This document shows positions 53,297 to 62,025 of a stretch of 64,000 nucleotides of DNA, in pieces (position 1 is the stretch's first letter; every line of letters starts with the position of its first letter). The stretch lies in NCBI GenBank assembly GCA_947499725.1, contig CANMPK010000003.1:389912-453911 (forward strand), written 5' to 3'. The position numbers and the translations under genes were made by a program. The notes beneath the pieces were generated by a model. That model was not told the DNA's origin, ran no database searches, and saw only the letters and a program-made list of their open reading frames with translations. The DNA comes from an uncultured Paracoccaceae bacterium. GTDB taxonomy: Bacteria; Pseudomonadota; Alphaproteobacteria; Rhodobacterales; Rhodobacteraceae.

Positions 53297-53334
53297 TTCC
53301 TTCCACCCTCCAAGGAAAGCAGGGCAGGGGCGCG

Positions 53335-54075
53335 TTACCGCGCCAACCAGCCCCCATCCACATTCAACACTGCGCCATGCACGTAATCAGACGCAGGGGC
53401 GCTCAGATACACGGCTGTATCCGCAATATCCTCAGGATCACCCCAACGCCCCGCTGGAATACGCTCCAAAATGGCTTTGTTGCGCTCAGGATCAGCCCGC
53501 AAGGCATCCGTGTTGTTGGTCGCAATATAGCCCGGCGCAATGGCATTCACATTCACGCCCTTCGCTGCCCATTCATTGGCCAGCAGCTTGGTCAAACCCG
53601 CAACCGCATGTTTCGATGCCGTATAAGACGGCACGCGAATGCCCCCTTGGAACGACAGCAAAGACGCAATGTTCACGATCTTAGCAGAGCGCCCCTCAGC
53701 AATCGCCGCCTTGGCAAAGGCCTGACAGGTAAAGAACAACGCCTTGGCATTCACATCCATCACGTCATCCCAATCCGCTTCGGTGAAATCGGTGGAATCC
53801 TCACGACGGATAATCCCCGCATTGTTCACCAGCACATCATAGCCCGCACCTTCAAACAGCCCCTTGGCCGCCATCGGGTCCGCGAAATCCAGCACCAGCT
53901 CTTCGCCAGAGCCGCCAGCCGCCGTGATCGCCGCCACGGTCTCAGCACAGCTACGACGCCCGCCACACACCACATGCGCCCCAGCGCCCGCCAAAGCCAC
54001 AGCAATCGCTTGGCCAATGCCCGTATTCGCGCCCGTCACCAGCGCCTTTTTACCCTCTAAGGAAAAGCGGCTCAT
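53335..54075 (-). CDS. kduD: 2-deoxy-D-gluconate 3-dehydrogenase type SDR (KduD)
   Basis: Reduces 3-deoxy-D-glycero-2,5-hexodiulosonate to 2-keto-3-deoxygluconate in uronate breakdown. 246 residues: NAD loop TGANTGIGQAI, NNAGIIRRED, catalytic Ser in NIASLLSFQGG, Tyr-x3-Lys in PSYTASKHAV and the ending GAVLNVDGGWLAR. ATG at 54073-54075; its start overlaps the kduI stop by 4 bases. Assignment leans on the kduI neighbour, as SDR substrates are hard to read. Confidence 0.9.
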   Translation of the reverse strand: MSRFSLEGKKALVTGANTGIGQAIAVALAGAGAHVVCGGRRSCAETVAAITAAGGSGEELVLDFADPMAAKGLFEGAGYDVLVNNAGIIRREDSTDFTEADWDDVMDVNAKALFFTCQAFAKAAIAEGRSAKIVNIASLLSFQGGIRVPSYTASKHAVAGLTKLLANEWAAKGVNVNAIAPGYIATNNTDALRADPERNKAILERIPAGRWGDPEDIADTAVYLSAPASDYVHGAVLNVDGGWLAR

Positions 54076-54896
54076 AGGATGTCCTTCGGCTGGATAAAGT
54101 CCATATCTGTGTAATCGATATTGTCGCCCGCCATCGCCCAGATAAACGTATACTCGCCAATGCCCGCACCAGAGTGGATCGACCACGGCGGGGAAATCGC
54201 TGCCTCTTCATTGCTGATAAACATATGGCGCGTTTCAGTTGGCTCGCCCATCAGGTGCAGCACGCGGGATTCCTCATCCATGCCCCAATACAGATAGGCT
54301 TCCATACGGCGGTCATGCACATGGCTTGGGATCGTGTTCCAAACAGAACCTTCTTCCAAAGCGGTATAACCCAGAACCAACTGACAGCTCTGCATCACCT
54401 GCGGGTGGATAAACTGTTTGATCGTGCGTTTGTTGGATGTTTCAGAGGCCCCCATCTCAACCTTCACCGCATCTTCCACAGTGACCAATCGGCTCGGGAA
54501 GACCTCATGCGCAGGGGCAGAGGTGATGTAGAAACGGCCATTGCCGCCAAAGGTCACAGCGCCGCTGCCCTTGCCCAGATACAGCACATCGCCGCGGTCC
54601 ATCGCATAGGTCTGACCTGCGGCAGATACGGTGCCTGCATCGCCAATGTTCACAATGCCCATCTCACGACGCTCAAGGAAGGTATCGGTCTTGGTTTCTT
54701 CCACCTTATCCAGTGTCAGCGCCTTGCCGTTTGGCACAGCACCGCCCAGCACAAAGCGGTCGTAATGGGTGTAGATCAGGCGAATCTCGCCATCGGCAAA
54801 CATGTCTTGCCCCAGGAAGTTGGCGCGCAGCGCCTCGGTGTCCATGGTCTTGGCGTGGTCTGGGTGGATCGCGTGGCGCGTTTCAACGGTCAGCAT
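54072..54896 (-). CDS. kduI: 5-dehydro-4-deoxy-D-glucuronate isomerase
   Basis: Isomerises 4-deoxy-L-threo-5-hexosulose uronate, released from pectin, alginate-like or glycosaminoglycan oligomers, to the KduD substrate. 274 residues of bicupin fold. Zinc ligands appear in SHVHDRRMEAYLYW and PPWSIHSGAGIGEYTFIW, and the MGEPTETRHMFISNEEAAISP block is typical. First gene of kduI-kduD; a GntR-type operator candidate lies about 45 bases upstream. Confidence 0.94.
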   Translation of the reverse strand: MLTVETRHAIHPDHAKTMDTEALRANFLGQDMFADGEIRLIYTHYDRFVLGGAVPNGKALTLDKVEETKTDTFLERREMGIVNIGDAGTVSAAGQTYAMDRGDVLYLGKGSGAVTFGGNGRFYITSAPAHEVFPSRLVTVEDAVKVEMGASETSNKRTIKQFIHPQVMQSCQLVLGYTALEEGSVWNTIPSHVHDRRMEAYLYWGMDEESRVLHLMGEPTETRHMFISNEEAAISPPWSIHSGAGIGEYTFIWAMAGDNIDYTDMDFIQPKDIL

Positions 54897-54941
54897 GGGG
54901 CCCTCAGTCGTAAGTGTGGCAATGATTTTGATTGCCTAAAC

Positions 54942-54952
54942 TTGTCATACAA
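54942..54952. promoter_or_regulatory. Operator candidate for the GntR regulator, kdu promoter
   Basis: TTGTCATACAA fits the FadR/UxuR-subfamily half-site pattern T-N-GT-N3-AC-N-A with perfect TTGT/ACAA dyad. It lies 46 bases upstream of kduI. A related partial site, CATACAAGTT, is near 54981-54990. Confidence 0.6.
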
Positions 54953-55022
54953 CTTCACACATAACGCAAGCTTTTTGCACCATACAAGTTCGGGCGTCTT
55001 GCAAAGAACTAGAGAAACAGAC

Positions 55023-55721
55023 CTACTGCTGGCGCAGCAAACGCCGATACCGCGCCTGAGCGCCTTTCAAATGCACCCGCATGGCCGACCGCGCGCCAGC
55101 TTCGTCTTTGTCCAAAATCGCCTGCACGATATCTTCGTGCTCCGATGCCAAAAGCGCCGCATATTCCGGCGTCACACTTTCCGGCGCATCTGAAACCGCA
55201 TGGCGCGGGATCATCTGCGCGCCCAGCATGTGCAACATCTCTGGAAACCGCGGGTTATGCGTGGCTTCTGCGATGGACAAATGCAGATTGAAATCCGCCT
55301 CATGATCGCCCTGCGCCGCATCACGTAACTGCGCTAAGGCGCTCAAAATAAGCTCTTCTTCCTTCGGCCCACAGCGCTGCGCCGCCAAACCAGCGGCCTC
55401 CACCTCAATCCCTGTACGCAGCTCCAAAAGCTCAATCATCGAAGACAAACGCGCCGTGTCGACCCCTTGCAAAGGCACCAAAGGGCGCGGGCTTTGCGAC
55501 AGAACAAACACGCCAGAGCCCCGCTTGGGCATCACTAAACCATCCCCGCGCAGGGCGGCAATCGCCTCACGGATCACAGTGCGTGACACGCCATGTTCCT
55601 CACCCAGCATGGCTTCGCTGGGCAAGCGATCCCCGGGCTTAAACGTGCCCGCTGCAATCTGCGCCGCCAATTGGTCGCGCAGTTTCTCCGCGAGGGTGGG
55701 GGCTTTGGTGTCTTGCGTCAT
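55023..55721 (-). CDS. GntR-family regulator, FadR/FCD subfamily
   Basis: 232 residues. The winged-helix DNA-binding domain has GDRLPSEAMLGEEHGVSRTVIREAIAALRGDGLV (key helix VSRTVIREAI, residues about 45-60). The FCD effector domain follows, with metal-ligand style residues in DFNLHLSIAEATHNP and HEDIVQAI. Context and matching dyads near kduI and its own start suggest a repressor of uronate catabolism released by a keto-deoxy-sugar acid. It lies 126 bases upstream of kduI on the same strand. Confidence 0.88.
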   Translation of the reverse strand: MTQDTKAPTLAEKLRDQLAAQIAAGTFKPGDRLPSEAMLGEEHGVSRTVIREAIAALRGDGLVMPKRGSGVFVLSQSPRPLVPLQGVDTARLSSMIELLELRTGIEVEAAGLAAQRCGPKEEELILSALAQLRDAAQGDHEADFNLHLSIAEATHNPRFPEMLHMLGAQMIPRHAVSDAPESVTPEYAALLASEHEDIVQAILDKDEAGARSAMRVHLKGAQARYRRLLRQQ

Positions 55722-55757
55722 GATATCTCCGCCGCCTGCTGATCGATCAGGCCTAAC

Positions 55758-55768
55758 CTGTCATACAA
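55758..55768. promoter_or_regulatory. Operator candidate upstream of the GntR gene
   Basis: CTGTCATACAA differs from the kdu-promoter site by one base (10 of 11 identical). It lies 36 bases upstream of the GntR start, in the space shared with the divergent GST gene. It suggests autoregulation. Confidence 0.55.
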
Positions 55769-55874
55769 GAGGCACATTCACTTGGCGAGAAAACTTTACG
55801 AAAGATGCCCATTCCAAATTGCCACAGAATGCGAACAAATGGCGGTAGGCGAGTTTGCAACCAAAGGGCCAGTG

Positions 55875-56495
55875 ATGAAACTGCTTGGACAACCCAATTC
55901 CATCAATGTGCGCAAAGTGCTTTGGACAGCGGCTGAACTTGGCCTGTCTCTTGAGCGTGAAGATTGGGGAACGGCCCAAAACCCCACCAGCGACCCATCG
56001 TTTTTGGCGATCACCCCCAAAGCTCTGGTGCCTGTGCTGATCGACGGCGATCTCACCCTCAGCGAAAGCAACACCATCTGCCGTTACCTCGCCCGCCGCG
56101 CAGGGCAGGGCGCTCTGCTGCCCACAGATCCGACAAAAGCCGCCTTGGTGGAAAGCTGGATGGATTGGCAACTCAGCGAGCTCAACACCGCATGGCGCTA
56201 TGCCTTCATGGGCCGTGTGCGTCAGCATCCCGACTTTACAGACCCCGCCGCGCAAGAGGCCAGCGCACAAGCGTGGAGCGCCATGATGACATTACTAGAC
56301 AAACAGCTTGCGCAAACGCAGGCTTATGCCTGCGGCGAGGTATTCACCTTGGCAGATATCCTGTTGGCTTTGTCGACAAACCGCTGGGAGATGACGCCGA
56401 TGGATCGCCCAACCCTGCCGCATGTCCAAGCATGGATGGGCCGTCTCTCAGATCGAGCAGGTTTCAAAACCTACTGCCGCAACGGCGTCGCCTAA
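55875..56495 (+). CDS. Glutathione S-transferase family protein
   Basis: 206 residues. The thioredoxin-like N-domain has MKLLGQPNSINVRKVLWTAAELG, TPKALVPVLIDGDLTLSESNTICRYLA (key cis-Pro V-P-V and ES motif). The helical C-domain has FTLADILLAL. Ser or Asn near residue 8-10 would be the glutathione-activating residue. The substrate is unknown. The ATG at 55875 is chosen for homology; in-frame ATGs at 55782 and 55839 give an unconserved extension. Convergent with livM through a shared terminator. Confidence 0.88.
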   Translation: MKLLGQPNSINVRKVLWTAAELGLSLEREDWGTAQNPTSDPSFLAITPKALVPVLIDGDLTLSESNTICRYLARRAGQGALLPTDPTKAALVESWMDWQLSELNTAWRYAFMGRVRQHPDFTDPAAQEASAQAWSAMMTLLDKQLAQTQAYACGEVFTLADILLALSTNRWEMTPMDRPTLPHVQAWMGRLSDRAGFKTYCRNGVA

Positions 56496-56508
56496 GCCCC
56501 AAACGCAA

Positions 56509-56540
56509 AACGCCCCACCAAATGGCGGGGCGTTCTTGTT
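56509..56540. terminator. Bidirectional terminator GST / livM
   Basis: AACGCCCC / GGGGCGTT plus two inner pairs around one mismatch, with T-rich DNA on the plus side and AAAACG on the other. Confidence 0.8.
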
Positions 56541-56554
56541 TTTACCAGTCAGGC

Positions 56555-57856
56555 TTACTTCTCAGGCAGCAACCCGCGTGGGCTAAATCGCAGCACAAGC
56601 AGCAAGATCAGACCCATCGTCAGGTGACGCATGTAGACCACGCGATCCAGAATACCGTCGCGCAGCGCGGAATCCTCGGCCAAGCCAGATGTCACGATCT
56701 CTACCAAGAAGATCGAGATCGGCTCAACTTCGACCCACAAGAACCAGATGAACATGCCACCCAGAACCGCGCCCCAGTTGTTGCCAGAGCCGCCCACAAT
56801 CACCATCACCCACACAAGGAAGGTAAAGCGCAAAGGCTGGTAAGACGCAGGCGTTAGCTGACCATCAAGCGTGGTCATCATCGCCCCCGCGATGCCACAG
56901 ATCGCAGCGCCCAGCACGAAAATCTGCAAATGGCGCGCAGTCACGTCTTTGCCCATGGCCTCACAGGCGGTTTCATTGTCGCGAATGGCGCGCATCATAC
57001 GGCCCCAAGGCGAATTCAGCGCCAGCTGCATCAACGTCACCAAACCAATGATCACTGCAAGGAACAGCGCCGCATAGCACAGCTTCACAAAGATGCTGGA
57101 CCCCGTCACCGGATCCGCGCCAATCGACGCCATCAGGTTCAGGAAGGTCTCAGATTGCTGAAGATCCACCTCATAAGGCACGGGACGCGGCAAACCGTTC
57201 ACGTTCTTCACGCCACGGGTCAGCCAGTCTTCGTTCTTCAGAACCGCAATGATGATCTCGCCAATGCCCAAAGTGGCAATCGCCAGATAATCAGACCGCA
57301 GACCCAAAGCTGTCTTGCCGATCAGCCAAGCTGCACCAGCGGCAAACAAACCGCCCACAGGCCAGGCCAGCAGCACCGGCAAGCCCAAGCCACCCAGATA
57401 GCCCTCTTGTGCAGAGTTCACGGCTTCGATCGCAGCAACAGCCGGATCAAACAGCGCACGGAAGATAAAGAAGCCCACGATCAAGATCGCGCCAACCGTC
57501 AGGCCACGCACCTTGCCCTTTGCCATCTTCTTCCAAGCCATAATCGCCGCAACGATCACGCCCACGGCCACCAGCAAGGCCAGCAACGCGCGCGGACCAC
57601 CCGCTTCCCACGCAGGGGACACAGGCGCCATAGAGGTCAGAACAACCGACAGGCCGCCGAGGGCCACAAAGCCCACAACACCCACGTTAAACAGACCGGC
57701 GTAACCCCATTGCAGGTTCACACCCAGCGCCATGATCGCAGAGATCAAACCAAAGTTCAGAACAAACAACGCGTTGTTCCAGCTTTCAAAAATCCCCACG
57801 CCAAGGATCAAGACACCCATAAGCGCGAAGTAAATCGGAGTACGTGACTGCATCAT
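56555..57856 (-). CDS. livM: Branched-chain amino-acid ABC transporter permease LivM
   Basis: 433-residue inner-membrane permease with about ten helices. It has LNLQWGYAGLFNVGVVGFVALGG, YLAIATLGIGEIIIAVLKNEDWLTRG and the ATPase-contact loop RAIRDNETACEAMGKDVTARHLQIF (key parts RDNETACEAMG). VGGSGNNWGAVLGG lies late in the protein. A central hydrophobic stretch before the core makes it longer than most LivM. Its start overlaps the livH stop (ATGA). Last gene of livJ-livG-livF-livH-livM. Confidence 0.93.
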   Translation of the reverse strand: MMQSRTPIYFALMGVLILGVGIFESWNNALFVLNFGLISAIMALGVNLQWGYAGLFNVGVVGFVALGGLSVVLTSMAPVSPAWEAGGPRALLALLVAVGVIVAAIMAWKKMAKGKVRGLTVGAILIVGFFIFRALFDPAVAAIEAVNSAQEGYLGGLGLPVLLAWPVGGLFAAGAAWLIGKTALGLRSDYLAIATLGIGEIIIAVLKNEDWLTRGVKNVNGLPRPVPYEVDLQQSETFLNLMASIGADPVTGSSIFVKLCYAALFLAVIIGLVTLMQLALNSPWGRMMRAIRDNETACEAMGKDVTARHLQIFVLGAAICGIAGAMMTTLDGQLTPASYQPLRFTFLVWVMVIVGGSGNNWGAVLGGMFIWFLWVEVEPISIFLVEIVTSGLAEDSALRDGILDRVVYMRHLTMGLILLLVLRFSPRGLLPEK

Positions 57857-58863
57857 ACCGATTTCCCCTTAAACAGACCGGTCGGCTTGAACAGCAGAAC
57901 GATGATCAAAATGGCGAAGGAGACCGCGAATTTATAGTCGGTCGACAACAGCTGAACCAGCCCATCCGGGCTCCACCCGTCTGGTCCCAGATAGGTCACC
58001 ACCTTCTTAAACGCGTATGTCAGCGTGATCTCGGAAAACGCGATCACAAAACCGCCCGCAATCGCGCCCAATGGCGATCCAAGCCCGCCCACAATGGCCG
58101 AGGCAAAGATCGGCAGCAAAAGCTGCATATACACAAAAGGCTTAAAGCTCTTGTCCAAACCATACAGCGTGCCAGCAACCGTGGCCAAAGCCGCGACAAC
58201 CAACCAAGTGATCATCACAACGCGCTCTGGGTTAATCCCTGACAGCAGCGCCAGATCTTCGTTGTCTGAATAGGCGCGCATGGATTTCCCCGTGCGTGTC
58301 TTATTCAGGAACCAGAACAGCAAAGCCACAGTGATCAGCGCCACAACAATGGTCAGAACCTGCGTCGTGCGGATCGCCAGACCCTCAGACAGACCTGTCC
58401 ATTCTTTAAAGTCCCGCGCGCGAATGATGAAACGCTCACCATCGGCGAAACGACGGTCATCTGTACCAATGATCATACGCAGAATGCCGTTCATCATGAA
58501 CATCACCCCCATCGATACAATCACCAGCATCACAGGCGCAGCCTTCACACGGCGATAGAACTTATACACCGTCTTATCGGTGAACAGCACCAACGCCGCC
58601 GCCGCCGCAATCCCGAAGGGCAGGGCCAGCAAAGCGGTTGGCAAAGGCCCCAAGGAAATGCCCCATTGCTGGAACAACCCAGTGACCAGCAGCACAACCA
58701 TCGTGCCAAAGGCCATGGTTTCCCCATGGGCAAAGTTAGAAAAGCGCAGGATGCCGTAAATCAAGGTCACCCCAAGCGCACCAATCGCCAACTGCGCGCC
58801 ATAGGCAGACGCAGGAACGATCACAAAGTTAGTGAAAGCCACCAATGCATTAAGAAAATCCAT
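57853..58863 (-). CDS. livH: Branched-chain amino-acid ABC transporter permease LivH
   Basis: 336-residue permease. QLAIGALGVTLIYGILRFSNFAHGE is the canonical LivH start region. The contact loop is MRAYSDNEDLALLSGINPERVVMI, and AIVGGLGSPLGAIAGGFVIAFSE follows late. A longer periplasmic loop occurs around residues 120-150. Two bases separate it from livF. Confidence 0.94.
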   Translation of the reverse strand: MDFLNALVAFTNFVIVPASAYGAQLAIGALGVTLIYGILRFSNFAHGETMAFGTMVVLLVTGLFQQWGISLGPLPTALLALPFGIAAAAALVLFTDKTVYKFYRRVKAAPVMLVIVSMGVMFMMNGILRMIIGTDDRRFADGERFIIRARDFKEWTGLSEGLAIRTTQVLTIVVALITVALLFWFLNKTRTGKSMRAYSDNEDLALLSGINPERVVMITWLVVAALATVAGTLYGLDKSFKPFVYMQLLLPIFASAIVGGLGSPLGAIAGGFVIAFSEITLTYAFKKVVTYLGPDGWSPDGLVQLLSTDYKFAVSFAILIIVLLFKPTGLFKGKSV

Positions 58864-58865
58864 GA

Positions 58866-59573
58866 TCAGCCCCCCAAGAAAGTACGGCGCACTTCAGGGT
58901 TGGCCAGCAAAGCCTCGCCCGTGTCCGTATAAGCGTTGCGGCCCTGAACAAGGACATAGCCCTTATCCGCGATTTCCAGCGCTTGGCGCGCGTTCTGTTC
59001 CACCATCAAGATCGAAATGCCCGTCTTGGCCACCTCAATGATCCGGTCAAACAGCTCGTCCATCACGATCGGAGAAACCCCCGCCGTTGGCTCATCCAGC
59101 ATCAGCAGTTTCGGCTGAGTCATCAGCGCACGGCCCACGGCCACCTGCTGACGTTGACCGCCAGACAGCTCACCCGCGTTTTGGTCGCGCTTTTCATAAA
59201 CAGCAGGGAACAGCTCATAGACCTGTTCGATGGTTTTTTCGTAATCATCGTTGCGGATAAACGCACCCATCTCTAGGTTTTCGCGCACAGACATCGTTGG
59301 GAAAATGTTACGCACCTGCGGAACAAACCCCATGCCCATATGCACACGCTCTTGCGGGCTTAGGGTGGTGATGTCTTTGCCATCCAGCACAACCGATCCT
59401 TCACGTAGGTTCAGCATGCCAAACACGGCCTTCATCCCCGTGGATTTACCGGCGCCATTCGGGCCAACAATCACAGCGATTTCGCCTTTTTCAACAGTCA
59501 GATCCAGCTCGTGCAGAATATCTGGCCCCGCGCCGTAACCGCCTGTCATTTTCGTTGCAGAAAGGAAGCTCAT
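58866..59573 (-). CDS. livF: Branched-chain amino-acid ABC transporter ATPase LivF
   Basis: 235-residue ATPase. Walker A GPNGAGKST, Q-loop GFVPQVRNIFPTMSV, signature LSGGQRQQVAVGRAL, Walker B LLMLDEPTAGVSP and ILMVEQNARQALEI with the switch region typical of LivF. Overlaps livG by 4 bases. Confidence 0.95.
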   Translation of the reverse strand: MSFLSATKMTGGYGAGPDILHELDLTVEKGEIAVIVGPNGAGKSTGMKAVFGMLNLREGSVVLDGKDITTLSPQERVHMGMGFVPQVRNIFPTMSVRENLEMGAFIRNDDYEKTIEQVYELFPAVYEKRDQNAGELSGGQRQQVAVGRALMTQPKLLMLDEPTAGVSPIVMDELFDRIIEVAKTGISILMVEQNARQALEIADKGYVLVQGRNAYTDTGEALLANPEVRRTFLGG

Positions 59574-60355
59574 GATGCGCTCTCCTTCTTCTTATTTTTC
59601 ACGCCCGTGCCAAGGTAAGCCTCGATCACTTGCTCGTTCGACATGATCTCATCTGCCGTGCCCGTCGCCATGACAGAGCCCTGCGCCATCACGATCACCG
59701 GATCGCAAAGCTGTTTGATGAAATCCATATCGTGTTCAATCATGCAGAAGGTGTAGCCACGCTCGACATTCAGACGCTTGATCGCATCGCCAATCGTGTA
59801 GAGCAGCGTGCGGTTCACACCCGCGCCCACTTCGTCCAGAAAGACCATCTTGGCGTCCACCATCATGGTGCGCCCCAGCTCGAGCAGCTTCTTCTGACCG
59901 CCCGAGACTTCGCCCGCCTTCAGATCAGAAATATGCTCGATGGTCAGGAACTCTAGAACCTCATCCGCCTTGGCCCGCAACGCGCGTTCTTCATCCGCGA
60001 TCCGTTTACGTCCAAACCAAGTGTTCCAAAGCGTTTCCCCATGCTGGCCAGCAGGCACCATCATCAGGTTCTCGCGGCAGGTCATGGAATGGAATTCATG
60101 CGCGATCTGGAAGGTGCGCAGAATGCCTTTGTGAAACAGGTTGTGTGGCTTCATGCCGGTGATCTCTTCACCGTCAAAAAACACATGTCCGCTGGTCGGT
60201 GTCAAAACCCCAGCAATGCAGTTGAAAAGCGACGTTTTCCCCGCGCCATTCGGGCCAATGAGGCCAGTAATGGTGCCTTTCTCGATGGTCAGTGATGCCC
60301 CATCGACTGCGCGGAATCCGCCGAAATGCATGTGTAAATCACGCACTTCGATCAT
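59570..60355 (-). CDS. livG: Branched-chain amino-acid ABC transporter ATPase LivG
   Basis: 261-residue ATPase. Walker A GPNGAGKTS, Q-loop RTFQIAHEFHSMT, signature VSGGQKKLLELGRTM, Walker B MVFLDEVGAGVN and the switch His in MIEHDMDFI. The D-loop region reads DEVGAGVN instead of the common DEPAAGLN, a mild deviation that leaves the catalytic Glu intact. 95 bases separate it from the binding-protein gene upstream. Confidence 0.94.
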   Translation of the reverse strand: MIEVRDLHMHFGGFRAVDGASLTIEKGTITGLIGPNGAGKTSLFNCIAGVLTPTSGHVFFDGEEITGMKPHNLFHKGILRTFQIAHEFHSMTCRENLMMVPAGQHGETLWNTWFGRKRIADEERALRAKADEVLEFLTIEHISDLKAGEVSGGQKKLLELGRTMMVDAKMVFLDEVGAGVNRTLLYTIGDAIKRLNVERGYTFCMIEHDMDFIKQLCDPVIVMAQGSVMATGTADEIMSNEQVIEAYLGTGVKNKKKESAS

Positions 60356-60450
60356 ATATATGTCCCCGTAAAAGTGGCCGGATTTTTATTGGCCATAAAT
60401 TGGAAAAAGCGCGGGGATTTCCCCGCGCTCTCAAAAGGTCAAAACCGGAT

Positions 60451-61635
60451 TTAGCGGTATCCTACAGTTTCCTGCTTACCACCATCGGTTTTCACAACAC
60501 GGTAAGAGCCAGAAGCCTCACCTGGTGCGATCAGTTCCAGCGCAGATGCGCCAACGTAATCGACATCACCACCACCCGCGAGGATTTCCAGCGCTTTCGC
60601 CAGCTCACCTGGGTAGATTTTTTCGCCTGGTGCGTTTGCAACGTCAAACAGCTTGTCTTTGTAAACCGCTGGATCCGCAGAACCCGCCGCTTGCATCGCC
60701 AGAACCATCATTGCACCCGCGTCATAGGACTCTGGGGAATAAGGTGCTGTCGCGTCAAAGCCGTTTGCTTCGCCGATTGGCACATACATGTCGCCGCCTT
60801 CAGCGTCTGTGCCTGGAACCTGACCCATAGAGCCATCCAGATCCGCGCCAAAGTTTGCTTCTGTCGCGTGGCCAACCATCGCATCTGGCAGGTGGAACAG
60901 ATCAAACGCACCTGTGTCCAGCGCACCTTGGATGATGCCTTTACCACCTTGGTCTGCATAACCGGCTACAACCAGCAGCTCACCACCCGCAGACGCCAGC
61001 GCGCCAACTTCAGCAGAATAGTCGCCTTTGCCATCTTCGTGAGACGCGTTGATGGTCACTTCGCCACCCAGCGCCACGAAAGACGCTTCAAACGCATCTG
61101 CCAGGCCTTTGCCGTAGTCGTTGTTTGTGTAGGTCACAGCAACAGATTTGATACCCTCTTCCATCAGGATGTCTGCCATAACAGCACCTTGACGAGCATC
61201 AGACGGAGTCGCACGGAAGAACAGACCGTTGTCTTCGATTGTTGTCAGAGCAGGGGATGTCGCGGAAGGCGAGATCATGACCATGCCGTTTGGAACTGCA
61301 ACGTTCTGCAGTGCCGCAGTTGTCGCGCCAGAACACAGCGCGCCAATGATGCCGGAAACGCCGTCAGATGTCACGAAACGCTCCGCAACAGCCGTCGCAA
61401 CCGCTGCGTCTGTACAAGTGGAGTCACCTTCCACCAATTCGATCTTGGAACCCCCCAAGAACTTCCCGCTGTCAGACGCTTCCGCAATCGCGGCGCGTAC
61501 ACCGCCCGCCATTGGTGGCGCGTAAGATTCAGCAGGCCCCGTGAAACCGAGCATCAGACCAATTTTGATGTCTTCGGCAGATGCCGCACCCGCCATTAAG
61601 GCAGTTGTGGCTGTCGCAATGAGCAACTTTTTCAT
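60451..61635 (-). CDS. livJ: Branched-chain amino-acid ABC transporter substrate-binding protein
   Basis: 394-residue periplasmic binding protein of the LivJ/Leu-Ile-Val-binding type. Signal peptide MKKLLIATATTALMAGAASA, then IKIGLMLGFTGPAESYAPP, VSGIIGALCSGATTAALQN and SVAVTYTNNDYGKGLADAF. The ligand could be a branched-chain or another amino acid, amide or aromatic compound, as this family is broad. First gene of the transporter unit. Confidence 0.93.
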   Translation of the reverse strand: MKKLLIATATTALMAGAASAEDIKIGLMLGFTGPAESYAPPMAGGVRAAIAEASDSGKFLGGSKIELVEGDSTCTDAAVATAVAERFVTSDGVSGIIGALCSGATTAALQNVAVPNGMVMISPSATSPALTTIEDNGLFFRATPSDARQGAVMADILMEEGIKSVAVTYTNNDYGKGLADAFEASFVALGGEVTINASHEDGKGDYSAEVGALASAGGELLVVAGYADQGGKGIIQGALDTGAFDLFHLPDAMVGHATEANFGADLDGSMGQVPGTDAEGGDMYVPIGEANGFDATAPYSPESYDAGAMMVLAMQAAGSADPAVYKDKLFDVANAPGEKIYPGELAKALEILAGGGDVDYVGASALELIAPGEASGSYRVVKTDGGKQETVGYR

Positions 61636-62025
61636 TTTTATATACTCCCAGTTGGAATGTTAATCCGATTTGGATAGTAGGTCGGAAAAAATCGTTTTGA
61701 AAGTCTGATCAAAAAATTTGATCGAATTGATTTAAATTTTTTAAGTATTCGGCGAGTCTTAGGTTTTTGTTCTGAGGTTGGGGTACCCTAACACCGCGTT
61801 TTGGCGTTTGGTCTGCCAATTTTTGGCCGATTTTTACAATGATTCCCAATTGTACGTTTCAGGGGCTGAAAGGGGCCAATTGTCACCTTTCTCAAATCCT
61901 AAACCCAAGCGCGCTCTGTTCATCTTTTAACGCGAGATTCGCTTGCCTCACGGTGCGAAAATCACAGTCGCCCACCGAGATCAGCCGTGCTATTGGAAGG
62001 CACGTAATTGATCTTGGATATTTTT
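61636..62025. promoter_or_regulatory. Divergent region livJ / phosphomannomutase
   Basis: 390 AT-rich bases without a gene. Two notable dyads stand near the livJ side: GATCAAA-AAA-TTTGATC at 61707-61723 (7-bp arms), and GTTGGGGTACCCTAAC at 61777-61792 (palindrome with one mismatched pair). Both are candidate operators for livJ control. No clear -35/-10 could be fixed. Confidence 0.5.

Noticed and set aside
53063..53334. Open frames in the gap between the DnaB-like gene and kduD
   Set aside because: No ribosome site, no conserved motif, and terminator copy 2 lies inside the frames.
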